From MGR-bin208 sp043779285 (GTDB taxonomy: Bacteria; Bacteroidota; Bacteroidia; Chitinophagales; Chitinophagaceae), in NCBI GenBank assembly GCA_043779285.1, contig JAYWEL010000116.1:1-25253 (forward strand): a stretch of DNA of 25,253 nucleotides, written 5' to 3'. The notes under the pieces were generated by a model that ran no database searches, had not been told where the DNA came from, and saw nothing but the letters and a program-made list of their open reading frames with translations. Position 1 is the stretch's first letter; the number at the start of each line of letters is the position of its first letter. A program made the translations under genes and the position numbers. Positions 7,787 to 14,332 of this stretch are shown piece by piece.

Positions 7787-8605
7787 TTATTTCACTTCGT
7801 AAATCAGCAACTCATTTTTCTGAAGGGCATAAATCCGGGAAGATGAAAAATCGAGTTTACTGGCAGATGCTAAATATTCCGGAATTATTTCTTCATCGTA
7901 TCTAAAGGCTTCAATCTGATAACGGTATAACGTATCTTTTTTCAGGCCAAATATGTATTTACCTATTACTTTAAAATCATTCCACCCGGTTATCAAAATC
8001 TTATTCTTTAAGTTGCCATAATAGTCAAATACAAAAACACCCCGGGCCGTATCGTATAAATAAACCAAGCGGTCCTGATCAAATATTTTAACCGGTGATG
8101 CGGCATATCCAAACAACTGCCGAAAATCGGGAGTTTCCAGCAAAAGCATCCCTTCATCATCAATCTTTTTTAATTTATTTTCCAACTCATCATAAAGCCA
8201 GATCTTATTATCGAAGGATTGACTGATTGTTTTTACCAAAAAAATATTTTGTTTTCGCAAATCAATCGTATTTCTGATATTCAGAAACCTATCCAACACA
8301 GCAATAATGCCAAAGTCTTTATAGTACAATAAAACCCGAAGCGGATTGGATGCATCAATCGAAGTAAGTCTTCCGAATTTTTTTATATCATTGAAAACGG
8401 CAAGAGAATCTCCTTTTGCATTTATTTTTTTTACCTGGTTACTGCTGTTTACAAGGTAAATATTATCGAGATTGTCAATGGCAAAATCAACGATGTCGGC
8501 TTTGATATTTTTTATTAACCGGTAAGAAGAATCGGCTTGTGCATAATTAAACTGATAAGAAACAAGCAATAAAAGGGCAGTAAAAAAATAGCTAAATCGA
8601 TTCAT
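7787..8605 (-). CDS. Exported protein, probable beta-propeller
   Basis: A 272-residue protein with an N-terminal signal peptide (1-22, ending NYA before QAD). The rest is a series of short beta-strand repeats with a recurring form like I-D-N-L-D-N-I-Y-L-V, S-F-D-N-K-I-W-L-Y and F-D-Y-Y-G-N-L, as in NHL or six-bladed propeller proteins that bind ligands on a disc. No catalytic motif is visible. Its ATG overlaps the lpxH stop by one base (TAATG), indicating translational coupling, and mscS follows 4 bases after. Location is probably periplasm or outer membrane. I do not recognise a named family, and the function is unknown; the link with lipid A synthesis suggested by lpxH is only positional. 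Confidence 0.8.
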   Translation of the reverse strand: MNRFSYFFTALLLLVSYQFNYAQADSSYRLIKNIKADIVDFAIDNLDNIYLVNSSNQVKKINAKGDSLAVFNDIKKFGRLTSIDASNPLRVLLYYKDFGIIAVLDRFLNIRNTIDLRKQNIFLVKTISQSFDNKIWLYDELENKLKKIDDEGMLLLETPDFRQLFGYAASPVKIFDQDRLVYLYDTARGVFVFDYYGNLKNKILITGWNDFKVIGKYIFGLKKDTLYRYQIEAFRYDEEIIPEYLASASKLDFSSSRIYALQKNELLIYEVK

Positions 8606-9387
8606 TATTTTCGGATTATTAAATTGTCCAATCCTATAAAAGATTTTAATTCCAACGCTTGCCCATCAAAAACAGCATAACTAAAATAGTTTATCCAATC
8701 GCCTAAATTGATATAACGGCTTTGCTCATTCAATCGAAAATCAATAGGCAGGTGCCGGTGTCCAAATACAAGCCAATCGTAATGTTCTTTTTTTAGCTCT
8801 TCTTTACAATACTGGATCAACCATTCATTTTCTTCCCCAAGAAATTTTCCATCATCGATCCTATTGGTAACCCTGCTTCGAATACTTAAGTAGTTTGCCA
8901 AACCTACTCCCATAGCCGGCGGTAAAATACCGAATAGGAAATTGGCCAGCTTATTCCGAAATAATTTTTTCAATAGTTTATACCCGTTATCCCCCGGCCC
9001 GAGGCCATCTCCATGACCTATTAAAAAGTTCTTTTCATTTCGTACAAATACTTGCTGTTCAAAATATACAGCAATATTTAATTCTTGTTGAAAATAGGTT
9101 TTCATCCACATATCGTGGTTACCCACAAAAAAATGAATGGGGATGCCGGCATCAGTCAGTTCAGCTAGTTTACCAAGCAAACGAACAAATCCTTTTGGCA
9201 CTACTTTCCGATATTCGTACCAGAAATCAAACATGTCGCCAACAATAAAAATCTCTGCTGCTGTATTTTTTATTTCATCTAAAAATTTTACAATTAATTT
9301 TTCTCTTTCCAGGCTGGATGCATAATCAGGAGAACCTAAATGAAAATCGGAGAGGAAATATATTTTTTTATCGGAAGCTAACAGCAT
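8605..9387 (-). CDS. lpxH: UDP-2,3-diacylglucosamine diphosphatase
   Basis: The enzyme hydrolyses UDP-2,3-diacylglucosamine to lipid X and UMP, a step of lipid A synthesis on the inner face of the cytoplasmic membrane. It has 260 residues with the full calcineurin-like metal site: DFHLG (14-18), GDMFDFW (50-56), GNHDMW (89-94), GHGDG (124-128) and GHRH (209-212). The spacing fits LpxH and not a generic phosphoesterase. Bacteroidota LpxH proteins of about 250-260 residues are usual. It starts 5 bases after the cyclotransferase-like gene and its stop overlaps the next ATG by one base, so it sits in an operon. A general metallophosphoesterase is the only alternative and is less likely. Confidence 0.9.
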   Translation of the reverse strand: MLLASDKKIYFLSDFHLGSPDYASSLEREKLIVKFLDEIKNTAAEIFIVGDMFDFWYEYRKVVPKGFVRLLGKLAELTDAGIPIHFFVGNHDMWMKTYFQQELNIAVYFEQQVFVRNEKNFLIGHGDGLGPGDNGYKLLKKLFRNKLANFLFGILPPAMGVGLANYLSIRSRVTNRIDDGKFLGEENEWLIQYCKEELKKEHYDWLVFGHRHLPIDFRLNEQSRYINLGDWINYFSYAVFDGQALELKSFIGLDNLIIRK

Positions 9388-9392
9388 TCAGT

Positions 9393-9818
9393 TTAGTTCG
9401 TTTTATTAATTTTAAAATCCAATATATCACCTGATGTGATAATCGGGAAACCTTCAATATTTCCATTATACCAATAAACCCAGGCGTTTATATTATCCGC
9501 TTCACTTTCAACCACAACCAGTTCACGTCGAAATAATGCGGTCTCCCCTGCCTCTACACATAAGCCTTCATAATCGTCAAGCTGTGCAAAAGCATAATCA
9601 AATTCTGATTGATTTTTTATTTTATACAATTCACCCACAATATAATTATCAAATTCAACCGGGCCAGCTGCGGGAAAATCTCCCATATCAACCATCACTG
9701 CTTTTACTTTTGCATTGGCTATAAAATCAAAGTACCGGGCTATATATTCATATGCCGGACGATGAAAGCCTTTGCGTAATGATCCGTAAACAAAAAGATA
9801 TAAGCTTTGCTGTTTCAT
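9393..9818 (-). CDS. Gamma-glutamylcyclotransferase-family (AIG2-like) protein
   Basis: A 141-residue cytosolic protein with the GGCT fold. The family signature YGSLRKG is at 11-17 and the conserved acidic site lies in LDDYEGL, with E84 as candidate catalytic residue. Further beta-strand features (VGELYKI, AWVYWYNG) match the family. Members cyclise gamma-glutamyl amines or peptides to 5-oxoproline. The exact substrate (gamma-glutamylamine, glutathione fragment or other) cannot be told. It lies 28 bases after the LUD gene and 5 bases before lpxH. Confidence 0.88.
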   Translation of the reverse strand: MKQQSLYLFVYGSLRKGFHRPAYEYIARYFDFIANAKVKAVMVDMGDFPAAGPVEFDNYIVGELYKIKNQSEFDYAFAQLDDYEGLCVEAGETALFRRELVVVESEADNINAWVYWYNGNIEGFPIITSGDILDFKINKTN

Positions 9819-9846
9819 GTATTAAAGATAAGAAGAGTCAACAGAA

Positions 9847-10482
9847 TCATCGCTCTATTAAAAAGCAATAAACTTCTTTCGGCCCGTGAATACCAACAAC
9901 CAGGGTTTTTTCAATATCGGCTGTCCGGCTTGGCCCAGTGGCAAAAGTTATCAGTGATGGAAGATTTTCACCATAGCTTTCTTTCAGCTGTTGCAATGCA
10001 TTTTTGATATCATAAACCAGTTGGTCGGTATATGCAATGCAAATATGAATTGGTGCATACACACTTGTAGTGCGGCCACTTTGCTGTGCCGAACTTAATA
10101 CGATACTACCAGTTCTTGCAACCAGTGCTTCACAACCGGTAATAGCCGCATCACAATTCGCCAAATCACGGTCCGTGAAATTATCAAACAGGTTATCCTT
10201 TAATAATGCGAATAATTTTTCTTCTCCGCAATAAATATGATTCCAGTTAAATTGATTGGCCAAATTATTCAAGTGAGAAGCCATCTCCTGATGGTTAATG
10301 CAGTAAATAAATTTCCCCTGCAGCTTAACAAATTGTTCGGCAAATTCAATTTCCAGATCTTGTTTAAGGGGTTGAAAAAAACTCGGGTTTCCGTCACTAT
10401 TAGGAAAAGGAATAGGCGTTGAATGGTTCAACGCCTTTCTTATTTTTTTTAAGATACTTTCTTTTGAAGGAGAAACATTCAT
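9847..10482 (-). CDS. LUD-domain protein (LutC/YkgG family)
   Basis: A 211-residue cytosolic protein of the family that includes LutC, a subunit of the L-lactate oxidising LutABC complex. The family pattern is seen in ITGCEALVARTGSIVLSS (about 113-130) and in FATGPSRTADIEKTLVVGIH (about 174-193). The partner subunits LutA and LutB are absent from the window, so lactate use is unsupported. In Bacteroidota a lone LUD gene commonly follows ftsH, as here (47-base gap), and its role there is unclear. A 10-bp hairpin lies inside the early coding region (10414-10436), described separately. The start at 10482 is the first ATG of the frame. Confidence 0.88.
   Translation of the reverse strand: MNVSPSKESILKKIRKALNHSTPIPFPNSDGNPSFFQPLKQDLEIEFAEQFVKLQGKFIYCINHQEMASHLNNLANQFNWNHIYCGEEKLFALLKDNLFDNFTDRDLANCDAAITGCEALVARTGSIVLSSAQQSGRTTSVYAPIHICIAYTDQLVYDIKNALQQLKESYGENLPSLITFATGPSRTADIEKTLVVGIHGPKEVYCFLIER
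10414..10450 (+). terminator. Terminator-like hairpin inside the LUD gene, antisense side
   Basis: A perfect 10-bp stem (10414-10423 with 10427-10436) with a 3-base loop TGG is followed on the plus strand by a T-rich run with eight consecutive T residues (10443-10450). It lies within codons for the N-terminal part of the minus-strand LUD protein. On the minus strand the A-rich run precedes the hairpin, so only antisense plus-strand transcripts should be stopped. Function is inferred. Confidence 0.45.
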
Positions 10483-10529
10483 ATAAGTAAATTACTCATT
10501 TTAATGCTCCTGAAATTAACACATGCTCA

Positions 10530-12635
10530 TCAGATTGACGAAGAATTATCTTCCTCTTTTTCAAGACTGACTTCCTGTGTTGCTTCAGTTAATTCAATTA
10601 CATTTTCTTTTATCTCTTCTGGTGAATCTAATTCTGTTTTTACTCCATCATCATCCAATAATTTCTTTTCTTCGAATGGCCGCTTACCAATCAATTCCTC
10701 CACATCACTCTTAAATAATACTTCTTTATTTAATAAAGCTTCGGCCAGTTTTTCAACCATTTCTCTTTTACCAGAAAGTAACTCCTTGGTTCGGATATAT
10801 TCTTTTTCAATCAAAATCCGGACTTCTTCATCAATCATTTTAGCCGTTTCATCGCTATATGGTTTTGAGAATGTGTACTCACTTTGCTGCGGATCGTAGA
10901 AACTAACATTACCCACTTTTTCATTCATGCCATAATAGGCAATCATTGCATAAGCCATTTTGGTAATTTGCTGCAGATCATTTTGTGCCCCAGTTGAAAT
11001 TTTTCCAAAGAAAATTTCTTCACTGGCCCGGCCACCCAAGGTCATACAAATCTGATCTAACAACTGCTCTGTATTATATAGGTACTGTTCTTTAGGGGTG
11101 TACTGTGCATATCCCAATGCCGCAACTCCTCTTGGCACAATGGTTACTTTAAGTAATGGGTATGCATGTTCCAGGTACCATCCGCAAATGGCATGACCTG
11201 CTTCGTGGTAAGCAATAATTTTTTTCTCATCCGGAGATATGATTTTATTCTTTTTTTCCAGACCACCAATCACCCTGTCTACTGCATCCTGAAAATCGTC
11301 CATTTCCACACTCTCTTTTCCTTTTCTGGCTGCAATCAATGCTGCTTCGTTACATACATTGGCAATATCGGCACCGGCAAAACCTGGTGTTTGTTCAGCC
11401 AGTTTATGAACATCCAATTTCGTCGAAATCTTGATTGGCTTTAAATGCACATTGAATATTTCTTCACGGCCTTTTACATCGGGCTTATCAATAGAAATTT
11501 GTCTGTCGAAACGACCTGGTCTTAATAATGCGGTGTCCAAAACATCGGGACGGTTTGTAGCCGCCAGAATAATGATTCCTAAATCAGTTCCGAAACCATC
11601 CATTTCAACTAAAAGTTGGTTCAAGGTACTTTCTCTTTCATCATTACTCATCATTACATTCTTTCCTCTGGCTCTACCAATGGCATCAATCTCATCGATG
11701 AAAATGATACATGGGGCTTTTTCTCTGGCTTGCTTGAACAAGTCACGAACACGGCTTGCACCTACACCCACAAACATTTCCACAAAATCTGAACCGCTTA
11801 AACTAAAGAAAGGAACCTGGGCTTCGCCGGCAACGGCTTTTGCCAATAAGGTTTTACCAGTTCCTGGAGGTCCAATCAATAATGCTCCCTTTGGAATTTT
11901 ACCGCCGAGGTTTGTATATTTTGTTGGATTTTTCAGGAAATCAACAATCTCCATCACTTCGCCTTTTGCTTCTTCCAATCCGGCAACGTCAGAGAAATTA
12001 ATATTTACATTCGTACCCTTATCAAATAGGGTTGCTTTTGATTTACCGATATTAAAAATGCCACCGGCACCACCGCCACCGCCGGCTCCACCACCCATTT
12101 TACGCATCAGTAAAATCCACAATCCGATGAATAATAATACAGGCAAAACAAAATTGAGAATGTCGCCAAACCAATTCTTTTCCTGTTCCACCATATAATT
12201 CACCTGATCTTTATTCAGCCTGCTGTTTTGTACATAAAAATCGGACATCTGTTTTTCAAAATCGCCTGAGTATTTAAAGAAATAATGCGGCCCCGTTGCT
12301 GTAACATCTGCCCCGGTTCCTTTTTTAAGCTCTGCGGCATGCCTGGCAACACCGTTCTTATTTAAAAATACTTTTACGGTAGTACGGTTTGATACAATGA
12401 GGTATTTATCTACTTCATTGTTAAACACCATTTCTTTAAACTTATTCGGACTTGTTTCAACCATGCTGGTTGAAAAAGGACCAAAAAACTGGAACCCGAT
12501 TAAAACGGCAAATATGATTGCATAAATCCAATAGATACTGAACTTAGGTCCGTTTTTAGGCGTATCGTTTTTCTCCTCTCCCTGTTTTTTTTGAAAAAAG
12601 GGGTTTTTAGACTTTTCCTTACTGTTTTTTTTCAT
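10530..12635 (-). CDS. ftsH: ATP-dependent zinc metalloprotease FtsH
   Basis: A membrane-bound hexameric AAA+ protease that extracts and degrades unassembled membrane proteins and short-lived cytosolic regulators. Length is 701 residues against 644 in E. coli; the excess is a polar N terminus and an acidic C-terminal tail rich in E, D and S (about 660-701). Transmembrane helix 1 is at about 32-52, helix 2 at about 157-177, followed by a glycine-rich linker (181-192). The ATPase domain has Walker A GPPGTGKT (255-262), Walker B IIFIDEID (310-317) and the second region of homology LRPGRFDR (371-378). The zinc site is HEAGH (477-481) with D553 as the probable third ligand. It lies 96 bases after rsfS and before the LUD gene; this order is common in Bacteroidota. 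All key residues are intact. Confidence 0.98.
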   Translation of the reverse strand: MKKNSKEKSKNPFFQKKQGEEKNDTPKNGPKFSIYWIYAIIFAVLIGFQFFGPFSTSMVETSPNKFKEMVFNNEVDKYLIVSNRTTVKVFLNKNGVARHAAELKKGTGADVTATGPHYFFKYSGDFEKQMSDFYVQNSRLNKDQVNYMVEQEKNWFGDILNFVLPVLLFIGLWILLMRKMGGGAGGGGGAGGIFNIGKSKATLFDKGTNVNINFSDVAGLEEAKGEVMEIVDFLKNPTKYTNLGGKIPKGALLIGPPGTGKTLLAKAVAGEAQVPFFSLSGSDFVEMFVGVGASRVRDLFKQAREKAPCIIFIDEIDAIGRARGKNVMMSNDERESTLNQLLVEMDGFGTDLGIIILAATNRPDVLDTALLRPGRFDRQISIDKPDVKGREEIFNVHLKPIKISTKLDVHKLAEQTPGFAGADIANVCNEAALIAARKGKESVEMDDFQDAVDRVIGGLEKKNKIISPDEKKIIAYHEAGHAICGWYLEHAYPLLKVTIVPRGVAALGYAQYTPKEQYLYNTEQLLDQICMTLGGRASEEIFFGKISTGAQNDLQQITKMAYAMIAYYGMNEKVGNVSFYDPQQSEYTFSKPYSDETAKMIDEEVRILIEKEYIRTKELLSGKREMVEKLAEALLNKEVLFKSDVEELIGKRPFEEKKLLDDDGVKTELDSPEEIKENVIELTEATQEVSLEKEEDNSSSI

Positions 12636-12731
12636 TTTATTGCTACGTTGTGATACTTCTGAGTAATTCGGCTAAATAACAATATCTTTTTTAATTTAAC
12701 CTAAACTGTTAATATTTAACTAATTCAATGC

Positions 12732-13136
12732 TTAGTCCTTATGTTCTACCATTCCCCCGTCACTCCACATTTCTTCCAGTTTATAAAACTTCCTGGTTTC
12801 TGGCAACATGATATGAACAACAATGTTTACATAATCAACCAATATCCAGTTGGCTGATTGTGCACCCTCGTATTTGTAAGGAGATTCTTCGCATTGTAGT
12901 CCTACTTTTTCTATGATATTATCTGCGATTGCTTTTGCCTGTGGTGCACTATTCCCTTCACAAACAACAAAAAAATCGGTAACGGATTCATTAATTTTTT
13001 TAAGGTCTAATGAAACAATATTCATTCCCTTTTTTTCCTGAATTGCGTTGATGATGGTTTTGAAAATTTTTGAGTTTCTGGTGAGTCTGATATCTGCAGA
13101 CTTTTTTCTTTCGGAAAGTGATGTCAATTGTTCCAA
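12732..13136 (-). CDS. rsfS: Ribosomal silencing factor RsfS
   Basis: A 134-residue RsfS/Iojap (DUF143) protein. It binds ribosomal protein uL14 on the large subunit and blocks joining with the 30S subunit when nutrients are short. Conserved parts include the helix FKTIINAIQEKKG, the strand NIVSLDLKKI, FFVVCEGNS and the C-terminal DYVNIVVHIMLPETRKFYKL with E-E-M-W-S-D. The length is slightly above the usual 105-130 because of about 20 N-terminal residues. It diverges from birA across a 59-base gap and is probably the first gene of the minus-strand run leading into ftsH. Its start lies 43 bases below a TATTTTTG box. Confidence 0.95.
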   Translation of the reverse strand: MEQLTSLSERKKSADIRLTRNSKIFKTIINAIQEKKGMNIVSLDLKKINESVTDFFVVCEGNSAPQAKAIADNIIEKVGLQCEESPYKYEGAQSANWILVDYVNIVVHIMLPETRKFYKLEEMWSDGGMVEHKD

Positions 13137-13179
13137 TAATTCTTTTTAATTTTTTATGAAATATGATAGTTTACTTTGT

Positions 13180-13187
13180 CAAAAATA
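13180..13187 (-). promoter_or_regulatory. -7 box for rsfS
   Basis: The minus strand reads TATTTTTG, an exact TAnnTTTG match, 43 bases upstream of the rsfS ATG. On the other strand a one-mismatch box TTACTTTG (13171-13178) could serve birA. The two promoters would overlap in this 59-base gap. Confidence 0.5.
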
Positions 13188-13195
13188 GCGATTAA

Positions 13196-13963
13196 TTGCC
13201 AACTGATTCCTCCTTTCATAACATAGGTTCGCCATTTATTGAGCTTCAATGCGTCGATAGTACCAATAACTATGCCCTTGAGCAAATACATGCTGGTTTG
13301 GCACAAGCCGGTACTGTATTTTTTGCTTACGAACAAACAAAGGGAAAAGGACAACGGAATAAAGCATGGTTTACAGAGAAAGGCTCGAATATCATAATCA
13401 GCTTATTAATAGAGCCACAAGGATTAAATATCCTCCAACAGTTTCCACTAAGTGCATGTATTGCCATCTCGGTTTACGAATTTTTTTCGAAATATGCCGG
13501 AGATGAAACACGGATAAAATGGCCGAATGACATTTATTGGCGGGACAGAAAGGCAGGGGGAATTTTGATAGAAAATGTCCTAAGCTCATCGGGCAAATGG
13601 CAATGGGCCGTAGTAGGGATGGGAGTAAACATTAATCAAACCGAGTTTTCCGATGGGCTGCTAAATCCGGTGTCATTAAAACAAATTACCGGAAAAGAGT
13701 TGGATCCAATCATACTTGCCAAAGAACTTTGCATCATCCTAAATGATAATTTTTACAAACTTTTGTATGAAGGCACTTCTTCCATTATGGAGTTATATAA
13801 TAAAGTTCTTTATAAAAAAGATCAGGTTGTAAAATTGAAAAAAGACAATCGGGTTTTTGAAGCAAAAATTCTGGGAGTCTCAACCACTGGCCAATTGATG
13901 ACTACCCATGCCATAGATGAAAGTTTTGATTTTGGCGGAATTGAATGGGTCATCGGGCAGTAA
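13196..13963 (+). CDS. birA: Biotin--[acetyl-CoA-carboxylase] ligase, TTG start
   Basis: This enzyme makes biotinyl-AMP and attaches biotin to carrier-protein lysines, for example in acetyl-CoA carboxylase. It has 255 residues and lacks the N-terminal DNA-binding domain of E. coli BirA, so it is a ligase only and not a repressor. Motifs are DST (21-23), the biotin-loop GKGQRN (50-55), KWPND (108-112), GGILIE (121-126) and GMGVNIN (141-147); a short C-terminal domain follows. An in-frame TAA lies directly before the TTG at 13196 and the first in-frame ATG is far inside the catalytic domain, so the TTG is the only sensible start. It diverges from rsfS and is followed 8 bases after its stop by repeat copy 2. 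Confidence 0.93.
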   Translation: MPTDSSFHNIGSPFIELQCVDSTNNYALEQIHAGLAQAGTVFFAYEQTKGKGQRNKAWFTEKGSNIIISLLIEPQGLNILQQFPLSACIAISVYEFFSKYAGDETRIKWPNDIYWRDRKAGGILIENVLSSSGKWQWAVVGMGVNINQTEFSDGLLNPVSLKQITGKELDPIILAKELCIILNDNFYKLLYEGTSSIMELYNKVLYKKDQVVKLKKDNRVFEAKILGVSTTGQLMTTHAIDESFDFGGIEWVIGQ

Positions 13964-13971
13964 TTACTATT

Positions 13972-14101
13972 ATACCATCTTGATTTACTAAATAGTCCAA
14001 CGCCCGACTGACCGGACGGGCAGGGACTATGTGTAAATCTTAGATGGTATTATACCGCAGAAAAGCGCATTGGACTATTTACTGTTTATAAGCGGTATTA
14101 G
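13972..14101. repeat. Double-palindrome intergenic repeat, copy 2
   Basis: Same unit and same orientation on the plus strand as the copy at 71-200. The only differences within the 127-base core are C to A changes at the positions equivalent to 99 and 106. Both lie in unpaired parts of the predicted fold (linker and inner-loop mismatch), so the folded shape is unchanged. It starts 8 bases after the birA stop. The rest of the 13964-14332 gap holds the palindrome and promoter of the next gene; no further coding sequence is seen there. Confidence 0.9.
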
Positions 14102-14222
14102 ATATATTTAAGATAAACCTCATGTCAAGTCTAGCAAAGCTGTTTGAAGAATGATGATCTTATTTTGATATAAAAAAAGCTACATATTTGTTGCCGCTCG
14201 ATTGAAGTCAATGCTATAATTT

Positions 14223-14237
14223 TACGTTTAAAACGTA
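14223..14237. promoter_or_regulatory. 15-bp perfect palindrome, candidate operator
   Basis: TACGTTT and AAACGTA flank a central A, giving a perfect dyad of 7-bp arms. It ends 9 bases before the candidate -33 element (14247-14250) of the outer-membrane protein gene, a normal place for an activator or repressor dimer to bind. The regulator is unknown. Confidence 0.4.
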
Positions 14238-14246
14238 TAAGAAACT

Positions 14247-14275
14247 TTTGAAGCCCTACTATTAAACTAGTTTTG
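14247..14275 (+). promoter_or_regulatory. Promoter of the outer-membrane receptor gene
   Basis: TTTG (14247-14250), a 17-base spacer and TAGTTTTG (14268-14275) match the Bacteroidota -33/-7 pattern TTTG...TAnnTTTG. Predicted transcription starts near 14282, giving a leader of about 50 bases to the ATG at 14333. Confidence 0.6.
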
Positions 14276-14332
14276 ATTTTTAATTATAACGGCATTTATT
14301 AAAAAATTTAATGATTAAATTTATACGCTGTC

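Noticed and set aside
9847..10482. LUD protein as part of an L-lactate utilisation system
   Set aside because: LutA and LutB are absent from the neighbourhood; a lone LUD gene behind ftsH is a frequent arrangement in the phylum.
11431..12198. Long plus-strand open frame opposite ftsH
   Set aside because: It is the antisense shadow of the conserved AAA domain; its residues show no family features.
71..14101. The two repeat copies as ends of a composite transposon
   Set aside because: The DNA between them holds core genes (alaS, rsfS, ftsH, birA) and no transposase, so it is not a mobile cargo.
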